Of a DNA stretch of 64,000 nucleotides, positions 42,252 through 50,850 are shown piece by piece. The position numbers were made by a program, and so were the translations under genes. The notes under the pieces are model-generated. The model saw only the letters and a program-made list of their open reading frames with translations, searched no databases and was not told the DNA's origin. The DNA comes from Methylophilaceae bacterium. Its GTDB lineage: Bacteria > Pseudomonadota > Gammaproteobacteria > Burkholderiales > Methylophilaceae. The stretch is taken from NCBI GenBank assembly GCA_017858095.1, contig JAFMCB010000001.1:62001-126000 (forward strand), read 5' to 3'. Positions within the stretch are counted from its first letter, which is position 1; each line of letters starts with the position of its first letter.

Positions 42252-42280
42252 ATCTTACCTTTGTATTGACTTTAAGCCAA
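42252..42280 (-). promoter_or_regulatory. Putative sigma-70 promoter of the alaA-hom-thrC-thyA-folA run
   Basis: On the minus strand TTGGCT and TAAGAT are separated by 17 nt, ending 35 nt before the alaA ATG. Both boxes match four of six consensus bases, so this is only suggestive. Confidence 0.3.
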
Positions 42281-42306
42281 TCCAAAGGCTAGAAAAAATT
42301 TGTATT

Positions 42307-42681
42307 ATGGAATTTAATGAAATACAGTCTTCAACGAGAAATCTTATAACTGCTTATGATAAAGATTACCTTTCTATTCATGATAAAAAAATTACTGAAA
42401 ACGTTTTAATATATCCAGAGACTATAAGTCTTATTTTAGATATCAAAACCATCCATGATATTAACGAATTGACGATACAAAAAGCGATTAACTTTAATCC
42501 CGAAATTATCCTTTTTGGTTTTAATAGTCCAAATCTTTTTTTATCCGCCAATCAAATTAAGATATTTCACGACCATAATATCGCTGTTGAAAGTATGAAT
42601 TTGATGTCCGCTTGTAGGACGTTTAATATTCTTTTATCAGAACAAAGAAAAGTGATTTTCTTTGCTTTTTTAAACCTATAA
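42307..42681 (+). CDS. Mth938-domain (DUF498/NDUFAF3-like) protein
   Basis: A 124-residue protein from the preferred ATG at 42307; the track start at 42247 adds 20 residues reading through a probable promoter region. The C-terminal stretch [23 protein letters not shown] is the hallmark of the Mth938-like fold shared with human NDUFAF3, usually G-V-E-M-T-AACRTYN-L-EGR. Members are found widely in Proteobacteria, but a biochemical function is not established for the bacterial forms. The stop overlaps the convergent fabB stop by 6 nt. Confidence 0.8.
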   Translation: MEFNEIQSSTRNLITAYDKDYLSIHDKKITENVLIYPETISLILDIKTIHDINELTIQKAINFNPEIILFGFNSPNLFLSANQIKIFHDHNIAVESMNLMSACRTFNILLSEQRKVIFFAFLNL

Positions 42682-43905
42682 TTTCTTAGTTGAAAAAATT
42701 AAAGATGCATTCGTCCCACCAAAACCAAAGCTATTAGACATCACGGTAAATACTTTTTCATCATGTCGATGCGTCAGGATTGGTAAGCCCTCTGCGGCAG
42801 GGTCTAGCTCTTCAATATTCGCCGATGCTGCAAGAAACTCTTGATCCATCATAATGAGGCTGTATGCAGCTTCATTGGATCCTGCGGCACCCAACGCGTG
42901 TCCTGAAAGAGACTTTGTTGAGGCAATTGCAGGTATTTTTCCATACTTATTTGATGTAAAGACAGCTCTAATCGCTTCAAGCTCTTTTATGTCACCTACT
43001 GGTGTACTTGTTCCGTGCGTATTAATGTAATCTATTTGCTCTACCTTTGCTTCTTCTAATGCTAACGTCATACATCGTTGTGCACCCTCGCCGCTGGGTG
43101 CAACCATATCAAAGCCATCTGAAGTGGCGCCATAACCAATAACCTCGGCATATATTTTTGCTTTTCGATTAATCGCATGCTCGTATTCTTCTAAAACTAA
43201 AATACTTCCCCCGCCTGAAATAACAAAACCGTCACGATTTACATCAAATGTTCTAGATGCCTTTTCTGGATGATCATTATATTTCGATGACATAGCCCCC
43301 ATAGCATCAAATAAGTAACTCATAGTCCAATGTTCTTCTTCAGCACCACCTGCAAATATAATATCTTGCTTACCCATTTGAATTAATTCGTAAGCATTAC
43401 CAATACAATGTGCACTTGTTGAGCAAGCGGAACTAATGCCATAGTTAATGCCTTTAATTTTTGCCCCGGTAGCTAAGCAAGCAACAACCCCACTGGACAT
43501 GGTTTTCGTTACCATGTAAGGCCCTACGCGGCGTATACCTTTCTCACGCAAAGTATCTGTACCAGCTAACATGCTCTCCGTCGAAGTGCCGCCAGCGCCT
43601 ACAATAATTCCTGTTCGAATATTTGAAACCAATTCTTCAGGAAGACGTGCATCATCTATTGCTTCTTGCAAAGCGATCCATGCATAAGCATGTCCTTTTG
43701 CCATAAAACGTAATAGTTTTCGATCAATTAACTCTTCCACATTAATATTTACTGAACCCGCAACCTGACATCGCAAGCCATGCTCTTGATACTCAGGTTG
43801 AAATGTGATGCCTGATTTAGTTTCTCTTAGACTTGTGGCTACCTCTTTAGCATTGTTGCCTAAGCTTGAAACAATTCCTAAACCGGTTACTACGACTCTT
43901 TTCAC
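42676..43905 (-). CDS. fabB: 3-oxoacyl-[acyl-carrier-protein] synthase I
   Basis: It elongates fatty acyl-ACP and, with FabA, builds unsaturated fatty acids. A condensing enzyme of 409 residues with nucleophile Cys in [16 protein letters not shown] (about 163) and the two His in [11 protein letters not shown] (about 298) and [10 protein letters not shown] (about 333). FabF is very similar; the placement 14 nt behind fabA and the shorter FabB-like N-terminus ([16 protein letters not shown]) favour FabB. Overlaps the neighbouring stop codon on the other strand. Confidence 0.93.
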   Translation of the reverse strand: MKRVVVTGLGIVSSLGNNAKEVATSLRETKSGITFQPEYQEHGLRCQVAGSVNINVEELIDRKLLRFMAKGHAYAWIALQEAIDDARLPEELVSNIRTGIIVGAGGTSTESMLAGTDTLREKGIRRVGPYMVTKTMSSGVVACLATGAKIKGINYGISSACSTSAHCIGNAYELIQMGKQDIIFAGGAEEEHWTMSYLFDAMGAMSSKYNDHPEKASRTFDVNRDGFVISGGGSILVLEEYEHAINRKAKIYAEVIGYGATSDGFDMVAPSGEGAQRCMTLALEEAKVEQIDYINTHGTSTPVGDIKELEAIRAVFTSNKYGKIPAIASTKSLSGHALGAAGSNEAAYSLIMMDQEFLAASANIEELDPAAEGLPILTHRHDEKVFTVMSNSFGFGGTNASLIFSTKKL

Positions 43906-43919
43906 AACTTTTCCTTTTT

Positions 43920-44435
43920 TTAAAAATTGTCTGTGCGGGTAAATAAACCTACTTTTAAATCTTCTGCTTGATAGATCGGGCGTCCATCAACCTGCATGGT
44001 TGCATCTGCTATTCCCATAACTAATTTGCGCATAATTACACGCTTCAAATCAATAATATAGGTGACTTTCTTTGCGGTGGGAAGTACTTGCCCAGTAAAT
44101 TTTACCTCATTACTTCCTAAAGCCCTGCCTCGACCAATACCACCTTTCCACGCAAGATAAAAACCTAATAATTGCCACATGGCATCCAATCCGAGGCATC
44201 CTGGCATAACAGGATCGCCCTCGAAGTGACAATCGAAAAACCAAAGGTCTTCCCTGATATCAAGTTCTGCAATCATTTGGCCATTATTATACTTACCACC
44301 ATCATCCGTAATAGAAACAATGCGATCAAACATTAACATGGGTGGTAATGGTAATTGCGCATTACCTTCACCAAAAAGTTCACCTCGACCGCAGGTAATT
44401 AACTCTTCTTTACTATAACTATTTTTTTTTGTCAT
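43920..44435 (-). CDS. fabA: 3-hydroxydecanoyl-[acyl-carrier-protein] dehydratase/isomerase
   Basis: It dehydrates 3-hydroxydecanoyl-ACP and isomerises the double bond, branching toward unsaturated fatty acids. The 171-residue hot-dog protein has the catalytic His in [24 protein letters not shown] (about 68-91), with Asp in the LDAMWQL helix. [10 protein letters not shown] and [11 protein letters not shown]-like strands fit. Length equals E. coli FabA (172). Operon fabA-fabB, divergent from mxaR with 99 bp between the starts. Confidence 0.95.
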   Translation of the reverse strand: MTKKNSYSKEELITCGRGELFGEGNAQLPLPPMLMFDRIVSITDDGGKYNNGQMIAELDIREDLWFFDCHFEGDPVMPGCLGLDAMWQLLGFYLAWKGGIGRGRALGSNEVKFTGQVLPTAKKVTYIIDLKRVIMRKLVMGIADATMQVDGRPIYQAEDLKVGLFTRTDNF

Positions 44436-44464
44436 TATTATTTAGTCTTTATCAAAATATACTG

Positions 44465-44493
44465 TTTACGGGAATTTAAATCTAATTTATAGT
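44465..44493 (+). promoter_or_regulatory. Putative sigma-70 promoter of mxaRSACKL
   Basis: TTTACG and TATAGT are separated by 17 nt, about 42 nt before the mxaR ATG in the fabA/mxaR spacer. The -10 box matches five of six consensus bases. Confidence 0.4.
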
Positions 44494-44534
44494 GAATGTA
44501 CCATTTTGTATTAATTTTCTAGGAATATATCATA

Positions 44535-45551
44535 ATGAGCGACCAAAATCTGGCCGAATGGAGAAAACTTGCGCTCTCTTTAGAGGGCGAAGTAAATAAA
44601 GTTATCGTTGGGCAAAGTGAAGTAATTAGATTAATTACTACCTCAATTTTTGCACGGGGGCATGTATTACTTGAGGGGGATGTTGGTGTTGGTAAAACAA
44701 CCATACTTAAGGCCTTTGCCCGATGCATAGGTGGCGGCTATGAACGAATTGAGGGTACAATCGATTTAATGCCCAATGATCTTATCTACCATACCTATTT
44801 GGGTGATGATGGAAAGCCACATGTGGATAATGGTCCTATTCTCCGATCCGGTGAAGATCTCTCCATTTTTTTCTTTAATGAAATAAATCGAGCACGGCCT
44901 CAAGTACATTCGCTGTTACTTAGAATTATGGCTGAAAAAACTTTATCTGCTTTTAACAAAGAATATTCATTCCCACACTTGATTGTTTTTGCTGATCGAA
45001 ATCAAGTTGAAAAAGAAGAAACGTTTGAAATACCCTCAGCTGCAAGAGATCGATTCACCATGGAAATTCCAATTGGTATTCCAACAGATGATAAAATCAT
45101 GACCGATTTGGTCTTCGATACAAAATTTCACGATGCAGACAAGCTTATTGAAAAAGCAAAAAGTAACCTCTTGAAGTTTAATAAACTGAATCAAATATCC
45201 AATGACATACAAAACAACATTGACGCAACCAAAAAATTAGAAACTTATGCGCTTAATCTATGGAAAGCTTCCAGCCACCCTGAGTTATTTAATATTAAAA
45301 TCAGTGGTGTCGATACAGGTCGCCTGATCATTTCTGGCGCAAGTCCTCGTGGCATAAGTATGATGATGAAATGTGCTCGAGTGAATGCTTGGTTTAATAA
45401 TCGCTCATCCGTTTTGCCGGAAGACATCCATGCAATATTCCATGAAACGATTGCTCACCGTCTTGTTTTTAATCCAGTTTATGAATTAAGGCGAACAGAA
45501 ATTGCAAGAGAACTCACACATGAGATGTTAAATAAAGTCAGCGCACCCTGA
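44535..45551 (+). CDS. mxaR: MxaR, MoxR-type AAA+ ATPase
   Basis: A 338-residue AAA+ ATPase of the MoxR family. Walker A is LEGDVGVGKTTIL (about 46-58), Walker B region FFFNEINRARPQVHSLLLRIM (about 115), and the arginine-finger-like RDRFTMEIPIG. MoxR ATPases work with vWA-domain proteins in chaperone-like complexes, and in methylotrophs MxaR acts in methanol-dehydrogenase maturation with MxaS, A, C, K and L. Identity as MxaR rests on the six-gene order that follows exactly. It shares one base with mxaS. Confidence 0.87.
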   Translation: MSDQNLAEWRKLALSLEGEVNKVIVGQSEVIRLITTSIFARGHVLLEGDVGVGKTTILKAFARCIGGGYERIEGTIDLMPNDLIYHTYLGDDGKPHVDNGPILRSGEDLSIFFFNEINRARPQVHSLLLRIMAEKTLSAFNKEYSFPHLIVFADRNQVEKEETFEIPSAARDRFTMEIPIGIPTDDKIMTDLVFDTKFHDADKLIEKAKSNLLKFNKLNQISNDIQNNIDATKKLETYALNLWKASSHPELFNIKISGVDTGRLIISGASPRGISMMMKCARVNAWFNNRSSVLPEDIHAIFHETIAHRLVFNPVYELRRTEIARELTHEMLNKVSAP

Positions 45552-46411
45552 TGAAATATATTGCGGAAACTTTTGATTATCATATTAATTGGAAATCCAG
45601 AGGACACCACCCTGGCCAACACAAAAGTGACCAACGCGGAATGGGAATAGAATTTGCTGGGCACGCAACATTAATTGATTATCCAGACCCACGTCGAATA
45701 GATATTAGACAAACCATGCGTGATCCAATGGAGCAGATTCATGTTCGCATCTTTAATCAACGAAGTGCAACTCCTGTCTTTATTGCCAATGACTTATCAG
45801 CAAGTATGAATTTCGGTCTTACTCAAACAAAATTTAAACAAGCCTCAGACATATCTGAAATAATAAAAAATTCTGTTATTGGTAAAAGTGACGCTATTGG
45901 TTTTATTGGATTTAATGATCGTATTGATTCAAGCTGGATTGCGCCTCTCTCATATAGGCCACAAAGAACAGAAGCATTAATTGAAAGACTTGACCATTAC
46001 CATGCCAGAAATGCTAGTCATGAAGGTATTAAGGGTCTGTATCAATTTATTCCAAAAGATCAAACCTTAATCTTTATCATTTCTGATTTTCATATGCCAA
46101 TCTATGATATTGAGATATGCCTTGGACATTTAAGAAAGCATCGCATCATACCAATAATATTGTGGGATAAAAATGAGTATGAAAATTTACCCAGATTCGG
46201 CATCGTGTCTGTAAATGACCCAGAATCAGGAGAAGAATCGACACTATTCTTAAGAAAAAAAACGTTAGCAAAAATTAAAACGAGATTCGCTAACCGTAAA
46301 GAAGAATTAGAAAAAGTTTTTCTAAAATATGATTCGCCTCCTTTTTTTGTTGAGGATAAATTTGATACAACTGCGATGACACAATATTTTAATGAGTATT
46401 TCCATGCATAG
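45551..46411 (+). CDS. mxaS: MxaS, DUF58-domain protein
   Basis: A 286-residue DUF58 protein with a vWA-like nucleotide-free fold. FIANDLSASMNFGLTQTK (about 78-95) carries the DxSxS-type motif, and the second half contains FIISDFHMP. DUF58 proteins accompany MoxR ATPases in many operons. In the mxa cluster MxaS is thought to assist assembly of the calcium-dependent methanol dehydrogenase. Overlaps mxaR by one base, and an 8-nt ATGCATAG overlap leads into mxaA. Confidence 0.83.
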   Translation: MKYIAETFDYHINWKSRGHHPGQHKSDQRGMGIEFAGHATLIDYPDPRRIDIRQTMRDPMEQIHVRIFNQRSATPVFIANDLSASMNFGLTQTKFKQASDISEIIKNSVIGKSDAIGFIGFNDRIDSSWIAPLSYRPQRTEALIERLDHYHARNASHEGIKGLYQFIPKDQTLIFIISDFHMPIYDIEICLGHLRKHRIIPIILWDKNEYENLPRFGIVSVNDPESGEESTLFLRKKTLAKIKTRFANRKEELEKVFLKYDSPPFFVEDKFDTTAMTQYFNEYFHA

Positions 46412-47393
46412 ATTCATTCAACTATGCATTTTAATTTTCTTTGTTCATTCACTATCAGCTTATGAAGATCCAAGAAAATATCCTGATATTGATCCCAGTT
46501 TTGCAACTGTCTCAGTGATTGATCCTGAACAAAAGGTTGGATATACAGTTGGGGATTTATTGGATCGAACAATTGTAGTTAAAGTAAAAAAACCCTATCA
46601 ATTAATTGAAGAGTCCTTACCGATTGTTGGTTATGAAAAACGCTATCGAGGCCAATTACTTGGTATGGATCTAAATAAAATATCTTTTATCAAGCAAGAT
46701 GATAAGAGAGAGAGTGTTCACACCATCCAGCTGCAATATCAAATATTCACAAATAATGTGGTTGCAAAACCAGCCTTTGTCACCGCTGATTATTATCGTA
46801 TTATGGATCCAGCCAAACCTGATGATGTCTTTAAGTTACGTATTCCGGAGCTCACAATTGCAATTTCACCTATTGCTATTTTTGGTGATATTAAAGTTGA
46901 AAACGATATGAGTGGTTACCGTGGCCCTATCCTTATTAATGCAGCACCTTATTTAAAAAATTTAAAAGTAGCGATATTTGTTTTACTTTTTTCTATTTTT
47001 ATTCTTATTTACATTTATAGTCGCTTCACGTGGGTACCCAAACAAAATAAATATTTTAGTTATGTCTATCGAAAATTTAAGAAAACTAAAGTATCACAAG
47101 ATAATCTAGAAGACCTGTTAAAAGCTTTGCATGATGGTTTTGATAAAACATTAAATCAAACTTTGTTTCTTGAAAATCTACATCAGCTCTATCAACAAAA
47201 TCGAGCATTTAAATATATTCATAATGAAATAGAAATATTTTTTCAAATTTCACGTGGTGTATTTTTTGAAAAAAATAAAAAAATTGATAATGAGACGATC
47301 TATGATTGGTTAAAACAATTTGCTCTACATTGTAGAATGTGTGAGCGAAAACTGATTGTGGATTCCAATGATCTAGTTAAGCTTAAAATTTAA
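46404..47393 (+). CDS. mxaA: MxaA, methanol dehydrogenase maturation protein
   Basis: A membrane-anchored periplasmic protein of about 329 residues. The preferred ATG at 46404 directly begins a signal sequence (MHRFIQLCILIFFVHSLSA) and repeats the 8-nt overlap pattern; the track start at 46392 adds four residues. A beta-rich periplasmic part (20-185) precedes a single transmembrane helix (AIFVLLFSIFILIYIYSRF, about 191-209) and a cytoplasmic tail. MxaA, K and L are required for calcium insertion into methanol dehydrogenase in Methylobacterium. Assignment rests mainly on gene order and topology. Confidence 0.75.
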   Translation: MHRFIQLCILIFFVHSLSAYEDPRKYPDIDPSFATVSVIDPEQKVGYTVGDLLDRTIVVKVKKPYQLIEESLPIVGYEKRYRGQLLGMDLNKISFIKQDDKRESVHTIQLQYQIFTNNVVAKPAFVTADYYRIMDPAKPDDVFKLRIPELTIAISPIAIFGDIKVENDMSGYRGPILINAAPYLKNLKVAIFVLLFSIFILIYIYSRFTWVPKQNKYFSYVYRKFKKTKVSQDNLEDLLKALHDGFDKTLNQTLFLENLHQLYQQNRAFKYIHNEIEIFFQISRGVFFEKNKKIDNETIYDWLKQFALHCRMCERKLIVDSNDLVKLKI

Positions 47394-48367
47394 TGAATTT
47401 TACTTATCCGATATTCCTTTTTTTGATTCCTTTTGCGCTCGTTCCTATCTTGTTAGCAAATCCAAATAAAAATCACTACTCATGGAATGAAATGCTACCC
47501 ATTGATTCACTGTCACGAGTCATTGGTTTTTTACTAAAAGTGCTAAGTTCGTTAATAATACTATTAATTATCTTGGTACTTAGTCAACCAACTTCAGACC
47601 AACGTGTTGTTGAAAAAATTGGAGAAGGGGCACAGATTGGGTTAGTTTTAGATCGCAGCGCCTCTATGGATGACCCTTTTTCCGGTAGTAATGATAAGGC
47701 AGGAGAGACGAAATCTGGTGCTGCTAGTCGATTAATTATAAATTTTTTTGAAGCAAGAACTAATGATATGGTTGGTGTTATTACCTTTAGTAATTCTGCA
47801 ATGTATGTATTACCTTTAACACAAAATAAAGAGGCCATTAAAGCTGCTGTGAATGCTACTGCAGGAAATGCTCTTTTTCAAACAAATATTGGTGCTGGTC
47901 TAACGAGTAGCGCAGCCTTATTCTCTGGAATAGCTGATACGGGTTCTCGTGCCATTATATTGTTATCCGATGGCGCAGGTAGAATTGATGCCCCTACGCA
48001 ACAAAAAATAAAAGACTGGTTTAATCGTTTTCAAATTGGTTTGTATTGGATTGTTCTTCGACAACCAGGTGGTATCAGTATATTTGATGAAAATTTTGTT
48101 CCGAGAGATGATGATCAACTTCCACCTCAAATAGAACTTTATGAATATTTTAAAACGTTTAAATCACCTTTTAAAGCATATGAAGCTGAAGATCCAAAAT
48201 CTTTAGAGCTTGCCATTCAAGATATTAGTTTGAAAGAAAAAAAACCGATTACTTATACGGAGCGTTTACCAGGTAAAAATTATTCTTTAATCTTATTAAT
48301 CTTTGCGCTTGTACTTGCGTCTCTTCTTTTATGTTTAAAAATACTTGAGGTAAAATCGTTTAAATGA
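47393..48367 (+). CDS. mxaC: MxaC, membrane-anchored vWA-domain protein (BatA-like)
   Basis: A 324-residue protein with two N-terminal membrane helices (residues about 5-22 and 43-63), a von Willebrand A domain with MIDAS motif LDRSASMDDP (about 84-93), a second MIDAS region FQTNIGAGLTSS (about 160) and LSDGAG, and a C-terminal helix (about 300-318). It resembles BatA and is the mxaC position of the cluster. It shares one base with mxaA and 4 nt with mxaK. Confidence 0.82.
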   Translation: MNFTYPIFLFLIPFALVPILLANPNKNHYSWNEMLPIDSLSRVIGFLLKVLSSLIILLIILVLSQPTSDQRVVEKIGEGAQIGLVLDRSASMDDPFSGSNDKAGETKSGAASRLIINFFEARTNDMVGVITFSNSAMYVLPLTQNKEAIKAAVNATAGNALFQTNIGAGLTSSAALFSGIADTGSRAIILLSDGAGRIDAPTQQKIKDWFNRFQIGLYWIVLRQPGGISIFDENFVPRDDDQLPPQIELYEYFKTFKSPFKAYEAEDPKSLELAIQDISLKEKKPITYTERLPGKNYSLILLIFALVLASLLLCLKILEVKSFK

Positions 48368-48912
48368 AACCTATCAATTTAATTTCAGTTAAAAAAATTA
48401 CTTATTTTTCTTATTTAGTTATCATTTTTTGTGGATTTTTTATAATTTCCTCTAGTTATAATCTTTATAAGATTAATAGTTTTAACGAAAGCATTTCTGC
48501 TGGTGATACCTCAAGCTACTTTAAACAAAGTTTTGAATCAAGGTTTTCTATTGCCTATTGGTTGGCAAATGAAGGCATGTTTAAAGAAGCGACCATATTA
48601 TTTAATCAACTTCTCGATGAGGCTGATGATAATCAAAAGTCAGCAATACAATACAATATTGGAAATATTTTCTTTAAAAGAGGGTTAGAAATTAATGGCT
48701 CAAATATGAGTGTTAGGGATGAAGCAGAATATCTATTCAGGCAAGCAAAGAAAGCATACGTTCAATCGCTAAAAGCTAATCATCAATATTGGGATGCAAA
48801 ACATAATTTAGACCGTTTATTAACAATGTTACCACCAGACCCTACTCCAGGAGTTGGTGATTCCGATTCACCAGGACTTATTATGGGTAATATACCTGTT
48901 GGTCTGCCGTGA
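48364..48912 (+). CDS. mxaK: MxaK, membrane-anchored TPR-like protein
   Basis: A 182-residue protein with an N-terminal membrane helix (YFSYLVIIFCGFFIISSSYNLY, about 14-35) and a helical tetratricopeptide-like region (about 55-150, e.g. SAIQYNIGNIFFKRG and YVQSLKANHQYWDAKHNLDRLL). The C-terminus is rich in Pro, Gly and Asp. Position, size and topology match MxaK between MxaC and MxaL. It is joined on both sides by ATGA-type 4-nt overlaps. Confidence 0.75.
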   Translation: MKPINLISVKKITYFSYLVIIFCGFFIISSSYNLYKINSFNESISAGDTSSYFKQSFESRFSIAYWLANEGMFKEATILFNQLLDEADDNQKSAIQYNIGNIFFKRGLEINGSNMSVRDEAEYLFRQAKKAYVQSLKANHQYWDAKHNLDRLLTMLPPDPTPGVGDSDSPGLIMGNIPVGLP

Positions 48913-49874
48913 TGAGTTTCTACGAAAAATTAAAAGAAGATATTAATTTTCTTTTTTTATTCCTTGCAGTTATTTTCTTAGTTATTGCAATTATTAATCC
49001 AAGCATTCCAATAACTAAAAATATCTATAATTATATTTTTATTGTTGATATATCTCAGAGCATGAATACCGAAGATATGACAATCAATAATAAAAAAGTC
49101 TCAAGAATGGAATACTCGAAAAATCTTCTCCATAGAATGCTCGAAAGATTACCTTGTAAAACGAAAGTAAGTGTTGGAATGTTTGCTGGAGTAAGTATCG
49201 CAGCAGCCTACACACCAATTGAGGTATGTGATAACTTCAGTTCAATTAATAGCACCATTGAAAATCTTGATTGGCGTTCAACATGGTCCGGAAATACTCG
49301 TATCAGAGAATCAATGGTAAATTTGGCACGATTAATTCGAAGTTTTCCTGAGTCGGCACAAGTTGTTTTCCTGACGGATGGTGAAGAAGCACCAAAACTT
49401 CATGTATTTAACACAAGGGATTTAAGTCAATTTCAAGGAGGGCAAGATTGGTTATTTGTAGGTATTGGTTCAGATGAAGGCGCCCCTATACCTAAGTATG
49501 ATAATAAAAATCAACTTATTGGTTATTGGTCAAATGAAAGTTTTGCTCTGCAACCAGGTATTGCACAAATTTCAGAATCTAATCTTGGAACCCGTGACAA
49601 TAAAATTGCATCGAGTGTTAGTGATCGTTATTTATCCAAACTTGATGAGGAGTATTTAAAAAATCTCTCAAGTGAAGTAAAGGGTATTTATGTAAAAGGC
49701 GATAGCCCGGACAATATTCTTAAGATGATGGAAAAACAAAAACCAGCATGGCGTGATCAATCCGCTTACCCGCTTCGGTATATTTTTGCTTTTGCGGCTT
49801 TAGTATTATTTCTTTTACGATTTATTACTATGGAAAAATTATTACAAGTGATTCGAGTAAAAAAACATGCTTAG
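48909..49874 (+). CDS. mxaL: MxaL, membrane-anchored vWA-domain protein (BatB-like)
   Basis: A 321-residue protein with one N-terminal helix (about 12-30), a von Willebrand A domain whose MIDAS reads IVDISQSMNTEDM (about 45), WSGNTRIRESM supplying the Thr-position region (about 128) and FLTDGEEAP (about 155), and a C-terminal helix (about 290-308). MxaL with MxaA and MxaK handles calcium insertion into methanol dehydrogenase in characterised methylotrophs. It overlaps mxaK by 4 nt and ygfZ by 8 nt, so ygfZ rides on the same transcript. Confidence 0.8.
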   Translation: MMSFYEKLKEDINFLFLFLAVIFLVIAIINPSIPITKNIYNYIFIVDISQSMNTEDMTINNKKVSRMEYSKNLLHRMLERLPCKTKVSVGMFAGVSIAAAYTPIEVCDNFSSINSTIENLDWRSTWSGNTRIRESMVNLARLIRSFPESAQVVFLTDGEEAPKLHVFNTRDLSQFQGGQDWLFVGIGSDEGAPIPKYDNKNQLIGYWSNESFALQPGIAQISESNLGTRDNKIASSVSDRYLSKLDEEYLKNLSSEVKGIYVKGDSPDNILKMMEKQKPAWRDQSAYPLRYIFAFAALVLFLLRFITMEKLLQVIRVKKHA

Positions 49875-50778
49875 TTCACTAATTTTTTTTAATCTAAAAG
49901 ATCACTATAGCCTCATACAAGTCAGTGGAGATGATGCAAATTCCTTTCTGCAAGGTCAGCTCACGAATGATATTAATTTAGCTAGCGAAAATAAGTTAAT
50001 ACTGAGTGGATTTTGTAATCCCAAAGGTCGATTGCTTGCAATATTTCAGATAGCAAAAATAAACAATATTTTTTATCTTATTTGCCCAAAAACGATTGCT
50101 GAAACAGTCTGCAAAAAACTATCGATGTATATCTTGAGATCGAAAGTAAAAATAGATATTAATCCAGAGACCATTGCGTTGCATGGTTTTATTATTAGCT
50201 CACAACAGCTGTTAACAGATTTTTTTAAAAATTTTCCAAATACAAACTTTGCTGCTCAACAAGATAATATGAATCTTCTCATCAAACTTCCGGGCTATCC
50301 TGAGCGATATATGGTTATCTGTTCAGGGCAAACTTCATCAGACATGATGATAAAATTTAAAGAAAATTCTGGCAAAATTGACGAATGGAAGTTGCATGAT
50401 ATTGAAGCAGGTATTCCAAGTATTTACCCTAATACACAAGAGGTTTTTATTCCTCAATCACTTAACTTAGATCTTTTGCAAGCTGTTAATTTTAAAAAGG
50501 GTTGCTACACTGGCCAAGAAATAATCGCACGCACCCATTATCTTGGTAAAGTAAAACGCCGGATGTATCGTGCAGCCATAAAAATATCTTCGCTAATCAA
50601 TATTGGTGATGATCTCTATGTAAATGATTTGATAGTTGGTAAGGTGATTGATTTCGCGAAAGAAAAAAATAGCTTTAAATGTTTAATTGAATTAATTGTT
50701 GAGGAAAAAGATAAGCAACTTACTCTGAATGGTAGTAATGTAAATATTAGTGGTTTAGCTCAAGAAAATCCGAATTAA
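49867..50778 (+). CDS. ygfZ: Folate-binding Fe-S cluster assembly factor YgfZ
   Basis: A 303-residue GcvT-related protein. Signature KGCYTGQEIIARTHYLGKVKRR (about 212-233) is the YgfZ hallmark whose Cys is needed for function. LIQVSGDDANSFLQGQLTND near residue 15 is the usual start of the folate-binding fold. YgfZ supports repair or assembly of certain Fe-S enzymes with tetrahydrofolate. It is coupled to mxaL through ATGCTTAG. Its last 24 nt are overlapped on the opposite strand by the small membrane ORF at 50755-50850. Confidence 0.93.
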   Translation: MLSSLIFFNLKDHYSLIQVSGDDANSFLQGQLTNDINLASENKLILSGFCNPKGRLLAIFQIAKINNIFYLICPKTIAETVCKKLSMYILRSKVKIDINPETIALHGFIISSQQLLTDFFKNFPNTNFAAQQDNMNLLIKLPGYPERYMVICSGQTSSDMMIKFKENSGKIDEWKLHDIEAGIPSIYPNTQEVFIPQSLNLDLLQAVNFKKGCYTGQEIIARTHYLGKVKRRMYRAAIKISSLINIGDDLYVNDLIVGKVIDFAKEKNSFKCLIELIVEEKDKQLTLNGSNVNISGLAQENPN

Positions 50779-50850
50779 TTTTGAAATCAAAAATAGTAAA
50801 AAAACTGATAGGGACCAAATTAAAAAAAAATATAGGATCTTCTTAATCAA
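50755..50850 (-). CDS. 31-residue single-TM protein, DUF2474/CydX-like oxidase subunit (not in ORF track)
   Basis: A TTG-initiated ORF of 31 codons begins within the cydB stop (CAT-TTGA overlap: the TTG at 50850-50848 overlaps TGA). It encodes KKILYFFLIWSLSVFLLFLI followed by SKLIRIFLS. The layout is basic N-terminus, one membrane helix with an IW-x-x-SV core and a LIR end. This is how I remember the DUF2474 family, small proteins encoded directly after cydAB of cyanide-insensitive oxidases. The start mirrors the TTGA overlap I infer between cydA and cydB. It is too short for the track, and chance Phe/Leu/Ile-rich ORFs occur in AT-rich DNA, so the call is tentative. Confidence 0.55.
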   Translation of the reverse strand: MIKKILYFFLIWSLSVFLLFLISKLIRIFLS

